Part shown: positions 60,901 through 64,000 of the stretch, in pieces
How positions within the stretch are numbered: position 1 is the first letter of the stretch
Layout: every line of letters starts with the position of its first letter
Assembly: GCA_943736015.1 (NCBI GenBank)
Contig: OX031060.1
Location: 1,012,001 to 1,076,000, forward strand
DNA: 64,000 nt
DNA from: Tridacna crocea
Lineage: Eukaryota > Mollusca > Bivalvia > Cardiida > Cardiidae
Direction: 5' to 3'
Program-made: the position numbers and the translations under genes
The notes under the pieces: model-generated
Seen by the model: the letters and a program-made list of their open reading frames with translations, nothing else
Told to the model about the DNA's origin: nothing
Databases searched by the model: none

Positions 60901-63461
60901 TTCATTTTGGGAAGGGTAGAAAACATTGTTGTAAAAGGAGAAAATGCTGGTTACCAGCATTTCCTCCTTTTCCATAAATGTTTTCAAAAGCTTTCTTTCT
61001 CACAATCCTTAAAGTTGAGATTGTGTGATAAAGTTTCATTATAGAGAGGTCTAAAATTTTGTTGTTTGACGAAAGAATAAAGAGTACAAAATTACTTTGA
61101 TGTAATTCTCCTACACTGGTACTCATGCAGGACAAAAATCTCTCCCGTTGCTGTGTAAATGACAGTAGCAGCATCAGAACAGACAACTGTCACAATGTTT
61201 ATACTCTTTATGTTAAGGGCAGACACTTGACGTAGAGTTGCCATTTTCCTTTCTCCCTTCATTGTCTTTGGATGACCTAAAACAATGTATTATGCCTTTT
61301 GTTAAGGTTTGATACTGGTTTAATTCAAAAACAGTGTATAAAAAGCACTGGTCAATTTTCTGTCTGATCTTGGATCTAACCTGTGCGATTAGGAGATATT
61401 TTTCCTGCAAAAATAACTTGAAATGGCAACATACATACATATAAGTTTTTTTCTATCAACTTAAAGTTTTGTATCACTTATTCCACAAGATCAGAGAGAA
61501 ATTTTCTTACCAAGCCAAAGAAATAAGATCCTGCTTTTCATAAAGCTTGGAAAATACATCCATTTCCTGCATTTCAAAAATAGGAATTGAGAAAACAAAA
61601 TAATCATAGCCTCTTTTGCTATTTGTGGTATCACCATAACTAAAACATGAATGATTCTTCAGAATAATCAAAACTTACTATGTCACAAATAATATCTACC
61701 ACTTTAAATTCTCATAAATTAAGAATGTTAACTTTACACTTCACCCTTTACCACACAATCCCTACTATAGACAACCCTGGGAAAGAAGCCTTTTTGAAAA
61801 CATTGTGAGAAAAAGGAGAAAATGCTGGTAACCAGTATTTTCTCCTTTTCTCACAATGTCTTTAACTCTATTAACATTGCACCATTTTAACCACAATGAA
61901 ATTGTTGTCTGCAAATGCTTTCAATATGGACAAGGTTAAAATTTTATTATCTGGTAAAGGGTTAACTCTTTACCACACGAGAAAATTTTGGACTGGTCCA
62001 AATTAAAAGCATTTGCAGACAACAAAATAAAGGTGACTGAAAAATAAAAATTTGCTCTGGAAAGGGTAGAAAACACTGTGGGAAAAGGAGAAAATGCTGG
62101 TTACCAGCATTTTCTCCTTTTCACACAGTGTTTTCAAAAGGCTTCTTTCTCAGGGGCGTCAAAAGTAGGGATTGAGTGGTAATGGGTTAAGACCTTTTTC
62201 TACATTAATTCTGAAAAGGTTACATTAACATTATTAATTGAATAACAAAATTCATTACAAAGAAGTAGAAAAATGCTTGTCTTTGAATTATATGGTATGT
62301 TTACTCATAGAAACATCATAACAACATACCTAGTTGCCCAGCATTTAATCCACAGGTGTACACAGCCTCAACAGTATACACCACAGAGTGGAACCGTCCT
62401 GTACAAATACCCTTCACTGGTTTCCCTTTCAACATTTTGTTGTTGACTGGGTGAGGGGTCAAGCATTTCTCTTGGACAGTAACCTGGCCCAGCTGACAGA
62501 AGTCATTCAATCCACAACTGTATACAGTTCCACTAAAAATCATTTGAAAAAAAAAATGAAATCTTTGGCAATTATTTACAAGTTTGTCTACACTTGAAAG
62601 CAGCCTAACCCTTGACCAAACAATCCGGAGATTTAACTCTTTACCAAAAGACAAAATTTACTACTTTTTCTACTTGAAGGCATTTGCTGATGACAAATCA
62701 AATATGTCCCAAATGTTGTGATTTGTTTTTGAAAGGCTAGCAAATGTGGGAAAAAAAAGAAAATGCTGGTTATCAGCATTTTCTCCTTTCCCAGAATGCT
62801 TTCAAAAGCCTTCTTTCTGAGGGTCATTTGAACTCAGAATTTTGTGGTAAAGGCTTAAAGGCCCTAAAGAAGATGACTTTAGAAACATAGAAAACAGAAA
62901 AAAACAAATGCTGGTAACCAGGAATTTCTCTTTTTCCCACAATGTTCTACCCTTTCAAATTCTAGTTTCAGTATCTGTATCATATTTATTTTGTCTACAG
63001 CAAGAGTTTTCCATTGGAAAAGGTCTAATTCTTTTTTCATAGGTAAGAGGTGAACACATTGTAACAAGCATGCAGCACAGGACCTAAAAATTATCAACTC
63101 TTTACCACATGACAAAATTTCAGACCGGTATATATTGAAAGCATTTGCAGACAACAAATTAAGTGTCTCAGTTATCAAATTTTACTCTGAAAGAACAGAA
63201 AACCTTGTGGAAAAAGGAGAAAATGCTGTTTACCAGCATTTTCCACAAGGTTTTCATAAGCTTTTCTTTCAAGGGTCGTGAAAACCAGTGGCTTATTACA
63301 TAAAGAGTTATATGGAAGGTAAAAAGTTCTTTATTACAACCTTTATCATAGACACTCCTGATTATCAGAACATACCTCTTAGTGAGAAGTAGAGTATGGT
63401 CTCTAGATGCTGCAGCTTTCACACACACTTCATTCTTCATAGCTAACACTAGCTTGGGTAC
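36774..63461 (-). CDS. IBTK: IBTK, inhibitor of Bruton tyrosine kinase-like BTB/RCC1 protein; N-terminus outside window; 20 exons
   Basis: IBTK proteins combine ankyrin repeats, RCC1 repeats and two BTB domains. They act as BTK inhibitors in vertebrates and as CUL3 substrate adaptors. Twenty exons listed separately join in one frame to 1102 residues plus TGA. Visible residues 20-150 hold RCC1 blades (SGTVYSCGLNDFCQLGQ). Residues about 335-420 hold BTB1 (YDLIHDVILEVKGQRWPAHK). Residues about 530-640 hold BTB2 (YDVNLKSEDGIEYPCHRCVL). Residues 725-745 are a basic NLS-like run (KKAKPKKKRVR). The tail contains SLREIMEQEQ, SVNKTIQSFRSLMIED and KPLGMIQKEEQAIQDLL. Human IBTK is about 1353 aa, so the ankyrin region and first RCC1 blade (about 240 residues) should lie beyond 64000. 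The junction between exons 15 and 16 is ambiguous. Several splice sites sit within 5-18 nt of hairpin elements. Confidence 0.94.
37240..37553. repeat. Two MITEs sharing TTAA
   Basis: 37240-37424 (-) lacks its outer left flank; 37421-37553 (+) lacks its left flank. In the last IBTK intron. Confidence 0.8.
37795..38029 (-). CDS. IBTK: IBTK exon (visible 19)
   Basis: Encodes SWGLPSSGSGTSVMKIGGG, ENPWNMTVAQSPPQKSFSF and TEIIQDEEQKVEVLTRTYNK, ending KPLGMIQ, the conserved IBTK C-terminal module. Acceptor TTTACAG, donor CAG|GTATTT. Confidence 0.92.
38531..38720. repeat. Second hairpin MITE family with a perfect 26-bp stem
   Basis: Outer inverted ends AGCTCCAGATAA / TTATCTGGGGCT. The core 38605-38657 is a perfect palindrome of two 26-nt arms (GTGGGTACTCATTAGAATCG and on) around one T. 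Worn copies at 39871 and 55486. Confidence 0.88.
38781..38904 (+). repeat. Left copy of a direct repeat flanking a SINE
   Basis: CCCCAAAGCTTGGTCATTAG through AAGTCTTCTACATTC. Carries a tRNA-like GGGGTCCCTAGTTGGATCC. Same sequence, 21 bases longer, at 39171-39318. Confidence 0.82.
38905..39170 (-). repeat. tRNA-derived SINE
   Basis: Same family as 2934-3200, reverse orientation: TTGTATTGGGGGTTTAATGC to CCACCCAGGCGGGC. Sits exactly between two copies of the CCCCAAAGCTTGG repeat. Confidence 0.87.
39171..39318 (+). repeat. Right copy of the direct repeat flanking a SINE
   Basis: Begins CCCCAAAGCTTGGTCAGTAG, contains CAGGGGGTCCCAGGTTGG, and ends AGTCTTCTACATTCG, 53 nt from the IBTK exon at 39372. 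Confidence 0.82.
39372..39557 (-). CDS. IBTK: IBTK exon (visible 18)
   Basis: Encodes GSVNKTIQSFRSLMIEDQKA and a basic, polar region ending KSSGSKSILR. Acceptor TTTGTAG, donor TGAG|GTAAAT. Confidence 0.88.
39585..39814 (+). repeat. TTAA-hairpin MITE, type A
   Basis: Complete; 27 nt upstream of the acceptor of IBTK exon 39557 in gene direction. Confidence 0.9.
39871..40052. repeat. Second hairpin MITE family, worn copy
   Basis: AGAACTCCAGATAAGGAG to ACTATCTGGAGCTCT; central GTGGGTTTTCATTAGACTCG no longer pairs perfectly. Confidence 0.82.
40095..40132 (+). repeat. G-rich tract
   Basis: GGTGTGTGTTGGGGGGTGGG followed by further G runs. Confidence 0.8.
40568..40702 (-). CDS. IBTK: IBTK exon (visible 17)
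   Basis: Encodes SQKSARFSWKDVKKQQKEQ, then a Ser/Thr/Asn-rich low-complexity segment ending GFCPW. Acceptor GTTGTAG with a good branch-like TGACTAAAC 22 nt upstream. Donor CATG|GTAAAT. Confidence 0.88.
40735..40904 (+). repeat. Type A MITE without hairpin
   Basis: Both outer flanks are present; the middle reads GACTGGGGAAAAAAATTCAAAAGCC where the palindrome should be. Confidence 0.72.
41184..41335 (-). CDS. IBTK: IBTK exon (visible 16)
   Basis: Encodes GENCEPTGGIQQSGFWSP, SSPTEPAQSPGCVSL and REIMEQEQTETNKQPSS; SLREIMxxEQ is an IBTK C-terminal motif. Donor CACG|GTAAGA. See exon 15 for the alternative acceptor. Confidence 0.88.
41365..41731 (+). repeat. Truncated MITE followed by a complete one
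   Basis: 41365-41499 stops shortly after the left arm start; 41500-41731 is full with a good core. Confidence 0.8.
41732..42330. other. IBTK intron, nothing recognised
   Basis: No repeat of the main families and no coding signature. Confidence 0.4.
42331..42557 (-). repeat. TTAA-hairpin MITE, type A with B-like right end
   Basis: A-type core (GCTGGTAACCAAC), but the right terminus is TTTGGGAAAGGGTTA as in type B. Confidence 0.82.
42558..43160. other. IBTK intron, nothing recognised
   Basis: AT-rich; the open frame at 42821-43060 shows no domain. Confidence 0.4.
43161..43200 (-). repeat. C-rich tract
   Basis: CCCCCTCTCCCCCACCCCCC-type run; G-rich on the transcribed strand of IBTK. Confidence 0.8.
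43222..43735. repeat. Cluster of three altered MITEs
   Basis: 43222-43391 has two left-type ends and no hairpin. 43392-43525 (+) lacks its left flank. 43526-43735 (-) is degraded. Confidence 0.7.
43736..44249. other. IBTK intron with an orphan ATG/donor segment
   Basis: On the minus strand 43925-43971 reads as Met then SSSDAMFEFLSVYF ending at CCG|GTAAGT. Its phase does not fit the neighbouring IBTK exons, so it is not called a gene. Confidence 0.3.
44250..44484 (+). repeat. Type A MITE, worn
   Basis: AAATGAAGGACAAAATTTTAG left flank, altered core (GCATCAGTAACAAGC), right end GGTACAGGGTT fused to the next element. Confidence 0.72.
44484..44973 (+). repeat. Type A MITE carrying a nested SINE and touching an IBTK splice donor
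   Basis: Left flank 44484-44524, SINE 44525-44790, remainder 44791-44973 with core GCTGGTCACCAGC. The right terminus GGTAAAGGGTTTACC overlaps or abuts the donor of IBTK exon 44978. Confidence 0.85.
44525..44790 (-). repeat. tRNA-derived SINE inside a MITE, 11-bp target duplication
   Basis: Flanked by CCAAATTCAAA on both sides (44514-44524 and 44791-44801), which is normal MITE flank sequence, so the SINE came later. Confidence 0.92.
44978..45343 (-). CDS. IBTK: IBTK exon (visible 15), NLS-like region
   Basis: Encodes IDNSSRRMITPYADGPDKDF, AIDTKKAKPKKKRVRTKSG and RRMSERQMSISSDVSV, then an acidic stretch. Two overlapping donors are possible, GTG|GTAGGT (drawn here) and TAG|GTAAAC (end at 44974). 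They keep the frame with acceptors at 41335 and 41331 respectively, changing one or two residues only. The terminal bases of a hairpin element lie at about 44972, inside or directly behind the donor. Confidence 0.87.
45428..45735. repeat. Degraded type A MITE and a left-flank fragment
   Basis: 45428-45648 (-) with apex CAGGTAACCAGC; 45645-45735 a second left flank with an A run. Confidence 0.65.
46008..46068 (-). CDS. IBTK: IBTK exon (visible 14)
   Basis: A 61-bp exon encoding YLDILSDEVMDELAVYYKQM. Acceptor CCTTCAG, donor ATG|GTATGT. Phase 2 in, phase 0 out. Confidence 0.9.
46175..46620. repeat. Two type A MITEs sharing TTAA
   Basis: 46175-46403 (-) complete; 46400-46620 (+) degraded with a disrupted left arm. 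Confidence 0.8.
46762..46792. repeat. Poly-C/poly-T tract
   Basis: About 15 C, then ACCCCC and a T run. Preceded by GTTTCTCGTCATGAGCAATT, the apex of a type B/C hairpin, so the tract may have replaced a right arm. Confidence 0.75.
46893..47121 (-). repeat. TTAA-hairpin MITE, type A
   Basis: Complete; stem-base variant AACACTGTGG/CCACAGTGTT in both arms. Ends 43 nt downstream of the donor of IBTK exon 47165. Confidence 0.9.
47165..47282 (-). CDS. IBTK: IBTK exon (visible 13)
   Basis: Encodes TLKNVGELLEFASTYNAGQL and CQQYIVLNLSALLEN, a BACK-like helical extension after BTB2. Acceptor TTTTGCAG, donor ACAG|GTATAT. Confidence 0.94.
47638..47867 (-). repeat. TTAA-hairpin MITE, type A
   Basis: Complete ends; the base of the left arm is replaced by an A run. 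Confidence 0.86.
47925..48000 (+). repeat. Fragment of a GGGGGTATAAT-ended repeat
   Basis: GGACGGATACACACACAG to CTTTTGTGGGGGTATAATA. The worn element at 56248-56495 ends comparably. Confidence 0.6.
48184..48285 (-). CDS. IBTK: IBTK exon (visible 12)
   Basis: Encodes TQNVEFLCNILVVADQLLV and IRLKEMCEASIAAL, the BTB C-terminal helices (VADQLLVxRLKxxCE). Donor TTGA|GTAAGT. A hairpin element starts 29 nt upstream of the acceptor. Confidence 0.94.
48315..49015. repeat. Chain of three MITEs: type A, D and C
   Basis: 48315-48543 type A (-), 48540-48790 type D (TATGCCAATTTGAGGCTC, apex GCTCATTACGAGC), 48791-49015 type C with a perfect stem. The last two abut as TTAATTAA. The first starts 29 nt upstream of the acceptor of IBTK exon 48285. 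Confidence 0.87.
49165..49401 (+). repeat. Type A MITE, worn
   Basis: Left arm good; right arm altered (ACAACCATTATGTCC). Confidence 0.78.
49509..49558. repeat. Palindrome, AAGATCAGACTGCA family
   Basis: AAAGATCAGACTACA faces GCAGTCTGATCTTTATC. Confidence 0.75.
49946..50042 (-). CDS. IBTK: IBTK exon (visible 11), BTB2 second half
   Basis: Encodes TSTSKSLTLPVSSDILEILL and DFLYTDNSPIVR; the LxxLLDFLYTD helix is typical of BTB folds. Donor CGAA|GTAAGT. A hairpin element begins 45 nt upstream of the acceptor. Confidence 0.93.
50088..50316 (-). repeat. TTAA-hairpin MITE, type A
   Basis: Complete; small mismatches in the right arm (TTTTCGCCATTTCCC). Confidence 0.9.
50410..50637 (-). repeat. TTAA-hairpin MITE, type A
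   Basis: Complete; near-perfect core. Confidence 0.9.
50692..50912 (-). repeat. Type A MITE, worn, with flank micro-duplication
   Basis: TTCAATTTCTCAGTC occurs twice in tandem in the right flank; the hairpin is degraded. Confidence 0.72.
51196..51243. repeat. Palindrome, AAGATCAGGCTGCA family
   Basis: AAGATCAGGCTGCA and TGCAGCCTGATCTT pair perfectly around GAAAACG. Confidence 0.85.
51278..51811 (-). repeat. Two type A MITEs; the first with duplicated right flank
   Basis: 51278-51574 carries its right flank twice (ACATTTATTTTGTCGTCTGC at about 51435 and 51505). 51578-51811 is complete and ends 8 nt from an IBTK donor. Confidence 0.88.
51820..51949 (-). CDS. IBTK: IBTK exon (visible 10), BTB2 first half
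   Basis: Encodes DTKSELYDVNLKSEDG, EYPCHRCVLVARLEYF and HSMLATGWLE, the N-terminal half of the second BTB domain. The donor GAG|GTATTG is followed after only 8 intronic bases by the TTAA of a hairpin element (51808-51811). Confidence 0.93.
52012..52168. repeat. MITE with two right-type halves (B-side dimer)
   Basis: Left flank is the ACCACACGATAACGACTTTT type, and the right flank also reads as that side (TTTTCAAAAAGCATGTATCC), so both halves come from the same end. Core good. Confidence 0.6.
52248..52471 (+). repeat. TTAA-hairpin MITE, A flank with TTG-type apex
   Basis: AAATTGATTGTTAGCAGCAATTT core; ends TTAACTTTTTAAC and AACGGTTAA. Confidence 0.75.
52722..52814 (-). CDS. IBTK: IBTK exon (visible 9)
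   Basis: Encodes LELVTYQNGYVKSAGKAM and PKSFLEFYREKLK, the linker between the two BTB domains. Acceptor TTTTCAG, donor GAA|GTAAGA. Confidence 0.9.
53112..53335 (+). repeat. TTAA-hairpin MITE, type B
   Basis: Complete; apex GCTCGTTATGAGC. Confidence 0.88.
53531..53746 (-). repeat. tRNA-derived SINE, third family
   Basis: On the minus strand TGTGTGGCTCAATGGTAAAG fits box A. The distal segment (TTATGCCGCTTTCAACATTA) resembles TTTAATGCCACATCAACAGC in the main SINE, suggesting a shared central domain. Confidence 0.6.
53754..53982 (-). repeat. TTAA-hairpin MITE, type A
   Basis: Complete with a perfect core; 18 nt from the donor of IBTK exon 54001. Confidence 0.92.
54001..54461 (-). CDS. IBTK: IBTK exon (visible 8), BTB1
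   Basis: The largest exon. It starts VKGQRWPAHKYILVSRCANF (BTB core HKxxLxxRC), continues IPVVKICDIHPQIFEQLILY and YTDKCDL, then a low-complexity lysine-rich linker (KKKKSKDSKKKEN), and ends WGVKGLTKR. A hairpin element ends at 53982, so the downstream intron has only 18 own bases before the element. Confidence 0.94.
54462..54989. other. IBTK intron; diffuse CTGCACAG/CAGACTGATCAG motifs
   Basis: 54630-54800 contains several scattered motifs of the AAGATCAGACTGCA palindrome family, but no clean element. Confidence 0.4.
54990..55252 (-). repeat. tRNA-derived SINE with target duplication
   Basis: Same family as 2934; flanked by TTTCTATACAG (54980-54990) and TTTGTATACAG (55254-55264). Confidence 0.88.
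55486..55643. repeat. Second hairpin MITE family, hairpin lost
   Basis: AGGGAGTGATGATATTCTAA to CACTCCCTCTATCTGGAGC flanks; the long stem seen at 38605 is missing. Confidence 0.75.
56062..56167 (-). CDS. IBTK: IBTK exon (visible 7), start of BTB1
   Basis: Encodes LTDVPMIGPHSIKEDFSRLL and DEADEYDLIHDVILE, leading into the first BTB fold. Phase 2 in, phase 0 out. Donor GAG|GTTAGA. Confidence 0.92.
56248..56495 (+). repeat. Dispersed repeat, CTAGAGCTGTCAGTGAATG type
   Basis: Starts AACTAGAGCTGTCAGTGAAT, contains GTGTGCAAAGTTTCAAGAC, and ends ACACAGACGGACACAC then GCGGGGTTATAA. This style of repeat is frequent in bivalves. Confidence 0.6.
56704..56911 (+). repeat. TTAA-hairpin MITE, type D
   Basis: TTAACCCTTTAACTGATATG start, apex GCTCGTTACGAGC, end ATCTATGAAGTAAAGAGTTA. 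Lies 31 nt from the donor of IBTK exon 56942. Confidence 0.87.
56942..57110 (-). CDS. IBTK: IBTK exon (visible 6)
   Basis: Encodes EFKDGDFGRVTLMSL, KKVPNIHRAMYIAADRKG and LNYAALQSLPNS. The string VPNIHRAxxIAxDxxGxNYAxLQS is characteristic of IBTK. Acceptor GTTGCAG, donor CATG|GTATGT. Confidence 0.93.
57149..57640. repeat. Worn relative of the CAAGAGGGCC element
   Basis: ACAACAGGGCCACTGGCTC start and about three degenerate 144-bp units (GACCCCAGTGACCTAATC, ATATCACCACGACAAATATT). Confidence 0.75.
57740..57967 (+). repeat. TTAA-hairpin MITE, type A
   Basis: Complete with a perfect core. Confidence 0.92.
58139..58368 (+). repeat. TTAA-hairpin MITE, type D
   Basis: Complete with a fully complementary stem: GGAGAAATTGCTCG facing CGAGCAATTTCTCC. 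Confidence 0.9.
58441..58630 (-). CDS. IBTK: IBTK exon (visible 5)
   Basis: Encodes VFIWRENSPSLKKVQFLIKR, then DYVLTITSIAVVTDNGEVFV and APPVKEPIKSTK. It continues the RCC1-like propeller (DNGEVFV). Acceptor TTGCAG, donor AAAG|GTGAAT. Confidence 0.92.
59203..59290 (+). repeat. Type A MITE without hairpin
   Basis: Outer left flank (GAACGACAGAATTTTAGACTG) joined directly to the outer right flank (AACCAGGGACTGTTTGG). Confidence 0.78.
59424..59544 (-). CDS. IBTK: IBTK exon (visible 4)
   Basis: Encodes RTDIKQLSVIGGKLDYTDSQ and LRENGGRELMVSYLNGSGK. Acceptor TATTAG, donor AAAG|GTATGT, ends in phase 0. Confidence 0.9.
59776..60002 (+). repeat. TTAA-hairpin MITE, type A
   Basis: Complete; apex GCTGGTTATCAGC. 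Confidence 0.88.
60315..61080. repeat. Cluster of three type A MITEs of differing age
   Basis: 60315-60532 (-) and 60646-60811 (-) are degraded; 60812-61036 (+) is good. A further left-end scrap lies at 61037-61080, next to IBTK exon 61117. Confidence 0.75.
61117..61276 (-). CDS. IBTK: IBTK exon (visible 3)
   Basis: Encodes GHPKTMKGERKMATLRQVSA and VTVVCSDAATVIYTATGEIF, matching IBTK after the RCC1 blades. Phase arithmetic places the donor at CCA|GTGTAG, a non-optimal donor, giving residue His at the junction. Confidence 0.88.
61739..62190. repeat. Two type A MITEs sharing TTAA, head to head
   Basis: 61739-61965 (-) and 61962-62190 (+), both full. The second has the stem-base variant AACACTGTGG/CACAGTGTT in both arms. 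Confidence 0.88.
62330..62532 (-). CDS. IBTK: IBTK exon (visible 2), RCC1 repeat
   Basis: Encodes SGTVYSCGLNDFCQLGQ, VKGICTGRFHSVVYT and VYTCGLNAGQLG: one full RCC1 blade and the start of the next. Acceptor TTTTTAG, donor CTAG|GTATGT. Confidence 0.94.
62633..63054. repeat. Two type A MITEs sharing TTAA
   Basis: 62633-62858 (+) and 62855-63054 (-), both somewhat worn; scrap of another left end at 62607-62632. Confidence 0.75.
63096..63312 (+). repeat. Type A MITE, inner right arm shortened
   Basis: The right arm lacks the CTCCTTTTCC block: GCATTTTCCACAAGG. Left flank normal. Confidence 0.78.
63376..63461 (-). CDS. IBTK: IBTK exon (visible 1)
   Basis: Encodes VPKLVLAMKNEVCVKAAASR and DHTLLLTK, the end of an RCC1 blade (ASRDHTLLLT is the usual AxGxxHT motif). 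Phase 0 in, phase 2 out. The upstream intron retains only 14 nt between the acceptor and the TTAA of a hairpin element at 63476. Confidence 0.88.
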
Positions 63462-63475
63462 CTTAAAGAACATGT

Positions 63476-63715
63476 TTAACCCTTTACCAAACAATCCCAA
63501 CTTTAATACTTTACTCCATAGATACTCATTTCTACGCATTGCTTGTAGGAGCCTTTTGGAAAATATTGTGGCAAAAGGTGAAATTGCTCGTCACGACACA
63601 ATGTTTTTAATGCTATCAAAAGGTATCATATACACATAGGAAACGGCTTCATCCTTGCTTTTATTTAGGGTCAATTAGAGATACCATAGAAATGCCTTAT
63701 AGGGTAAAGTGTTAA
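63476..63715 (-). repeat. Composite MITE: type A terminus on a type C body
   Basis: Begins TTAACCCTTTACCAAACAAT (A end), then switches to ACTTTACTCCATAGATACTC (C end) and a C body with a shortened right arm. Lies 14 nt from an IBTK acceptor. Confidence 0.82.
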
Positions 63716-63976
63716 ACAACCCTGAGAAGACGGCATTTTGAAAACACTGTCCACACAATCATGACTTTAAACAACCCTAAGAAGAAGCCATTTTGAAAAC
63801 ACTGTGGGGACAGGGAAAATACTGGTAACCAGAATTTTCTCCTTTTCCAACAATATTTTCTTCCCCCCTCTAAAACAAACCTCAGCATTTGAGGCACATT
63901 TGATTCTCTGTATTCAAGTGCATTTGATTTTGGCAGGTATGAAATTTTACTACATGTGTATTTGGAAATGGTTTAA
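63716..63976 (-). repeat. Type A MITE with duplicated inner left flank
   Basis: AACAACCCTGAGAAGACGGC and AACAACCCTAAGAAGAAGCC follow each other, each ending TTTTGAAAACACTGT; the core is worn. Confidence 0.72.
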
Positions 63977-63978
63977 TT

Positions 63979-64000
63979 TTAACCCTTTCCCAAACAACAA
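63979..64000 (-). repeat. Start of another hairpin MITE cut by the window edge
   Basis: TTAACCCTTTCCCAAACAAC, a type B terminus, in the same sense as the preceding copies. Confidence 0.7.

Overview
This is an AT-rich animal genomic window with two intron-rich, convergent genes set in an unusually dense field of short repeats. The gene content (an animal-type catalase and an IBTK orthologue), the tRNA-derived SINEs with target-site duplications, the element ending in CAAGAGGGCC, and the family ending in GGGGGTATAAT point to a bivalve mollusc. That assignment is inference from repeat style; no species can be named from the sequence alone.

Gene 1, plus strand, 7755-24943: the C-terminal three quarters of a heme catalase. 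Eight coding exons are very secure (7755-17034) and a short ninth, carrying the stop, is probable (24908-24943). The N-terminal exons with the catalytic histidine lie left of the window. Gene 2, minus strand, 63461 down to 36774: twenty coding exons for about 1102 residues of IBTK (inhibitor of Bruton tyrosine kinase). These cover the RCC1 repeats, two BTB domains, a lysine-rich NLS-like region and the conserved C-terminal tail with its stop. The ankyrin N-terminus lies right of the window. The 25-36.7 kb interval between the two 3' ends holds no supported gene.

The dominant feature is one superfamily of miniature elements, about 100 recognisable copies and by my hand tally roughly a third of the bases. 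A full copy is about 225-235 bp. It starts and ends with TTAA followed by CYCTTTACC, which suggests piggyBac-type TTAA insertion. In its centre is a near-perfect palindrome of two 33-nt arms around one base (GGTNACC at the apex). Four subtypes (A-D) differ in flanks and in the apical stem, yet each keeps its two arms complementary, and single copies carry private substitutions mirrored in both arms. Copies chain together by sharing one TTAA, break at the palindrome centre, lose the hairpin, and lie within a few bases of several splice sites. Other repeats are tRNA-derived SINEs, a second perfect-hairpin family, a 1.4-kb element built of 144-bp units, several minisatellites and G- or C-rich tracts.

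The two genes are not obviously related in function: catalase removes peroxide in peroxisomes, and IBTK is a cytoplasmic/nuclear BTB-RCC1 adaptor. Their introns are where nearly all the repeat biology takes place, so both primary transcripts would carry many perfect 33-bp hairpins.
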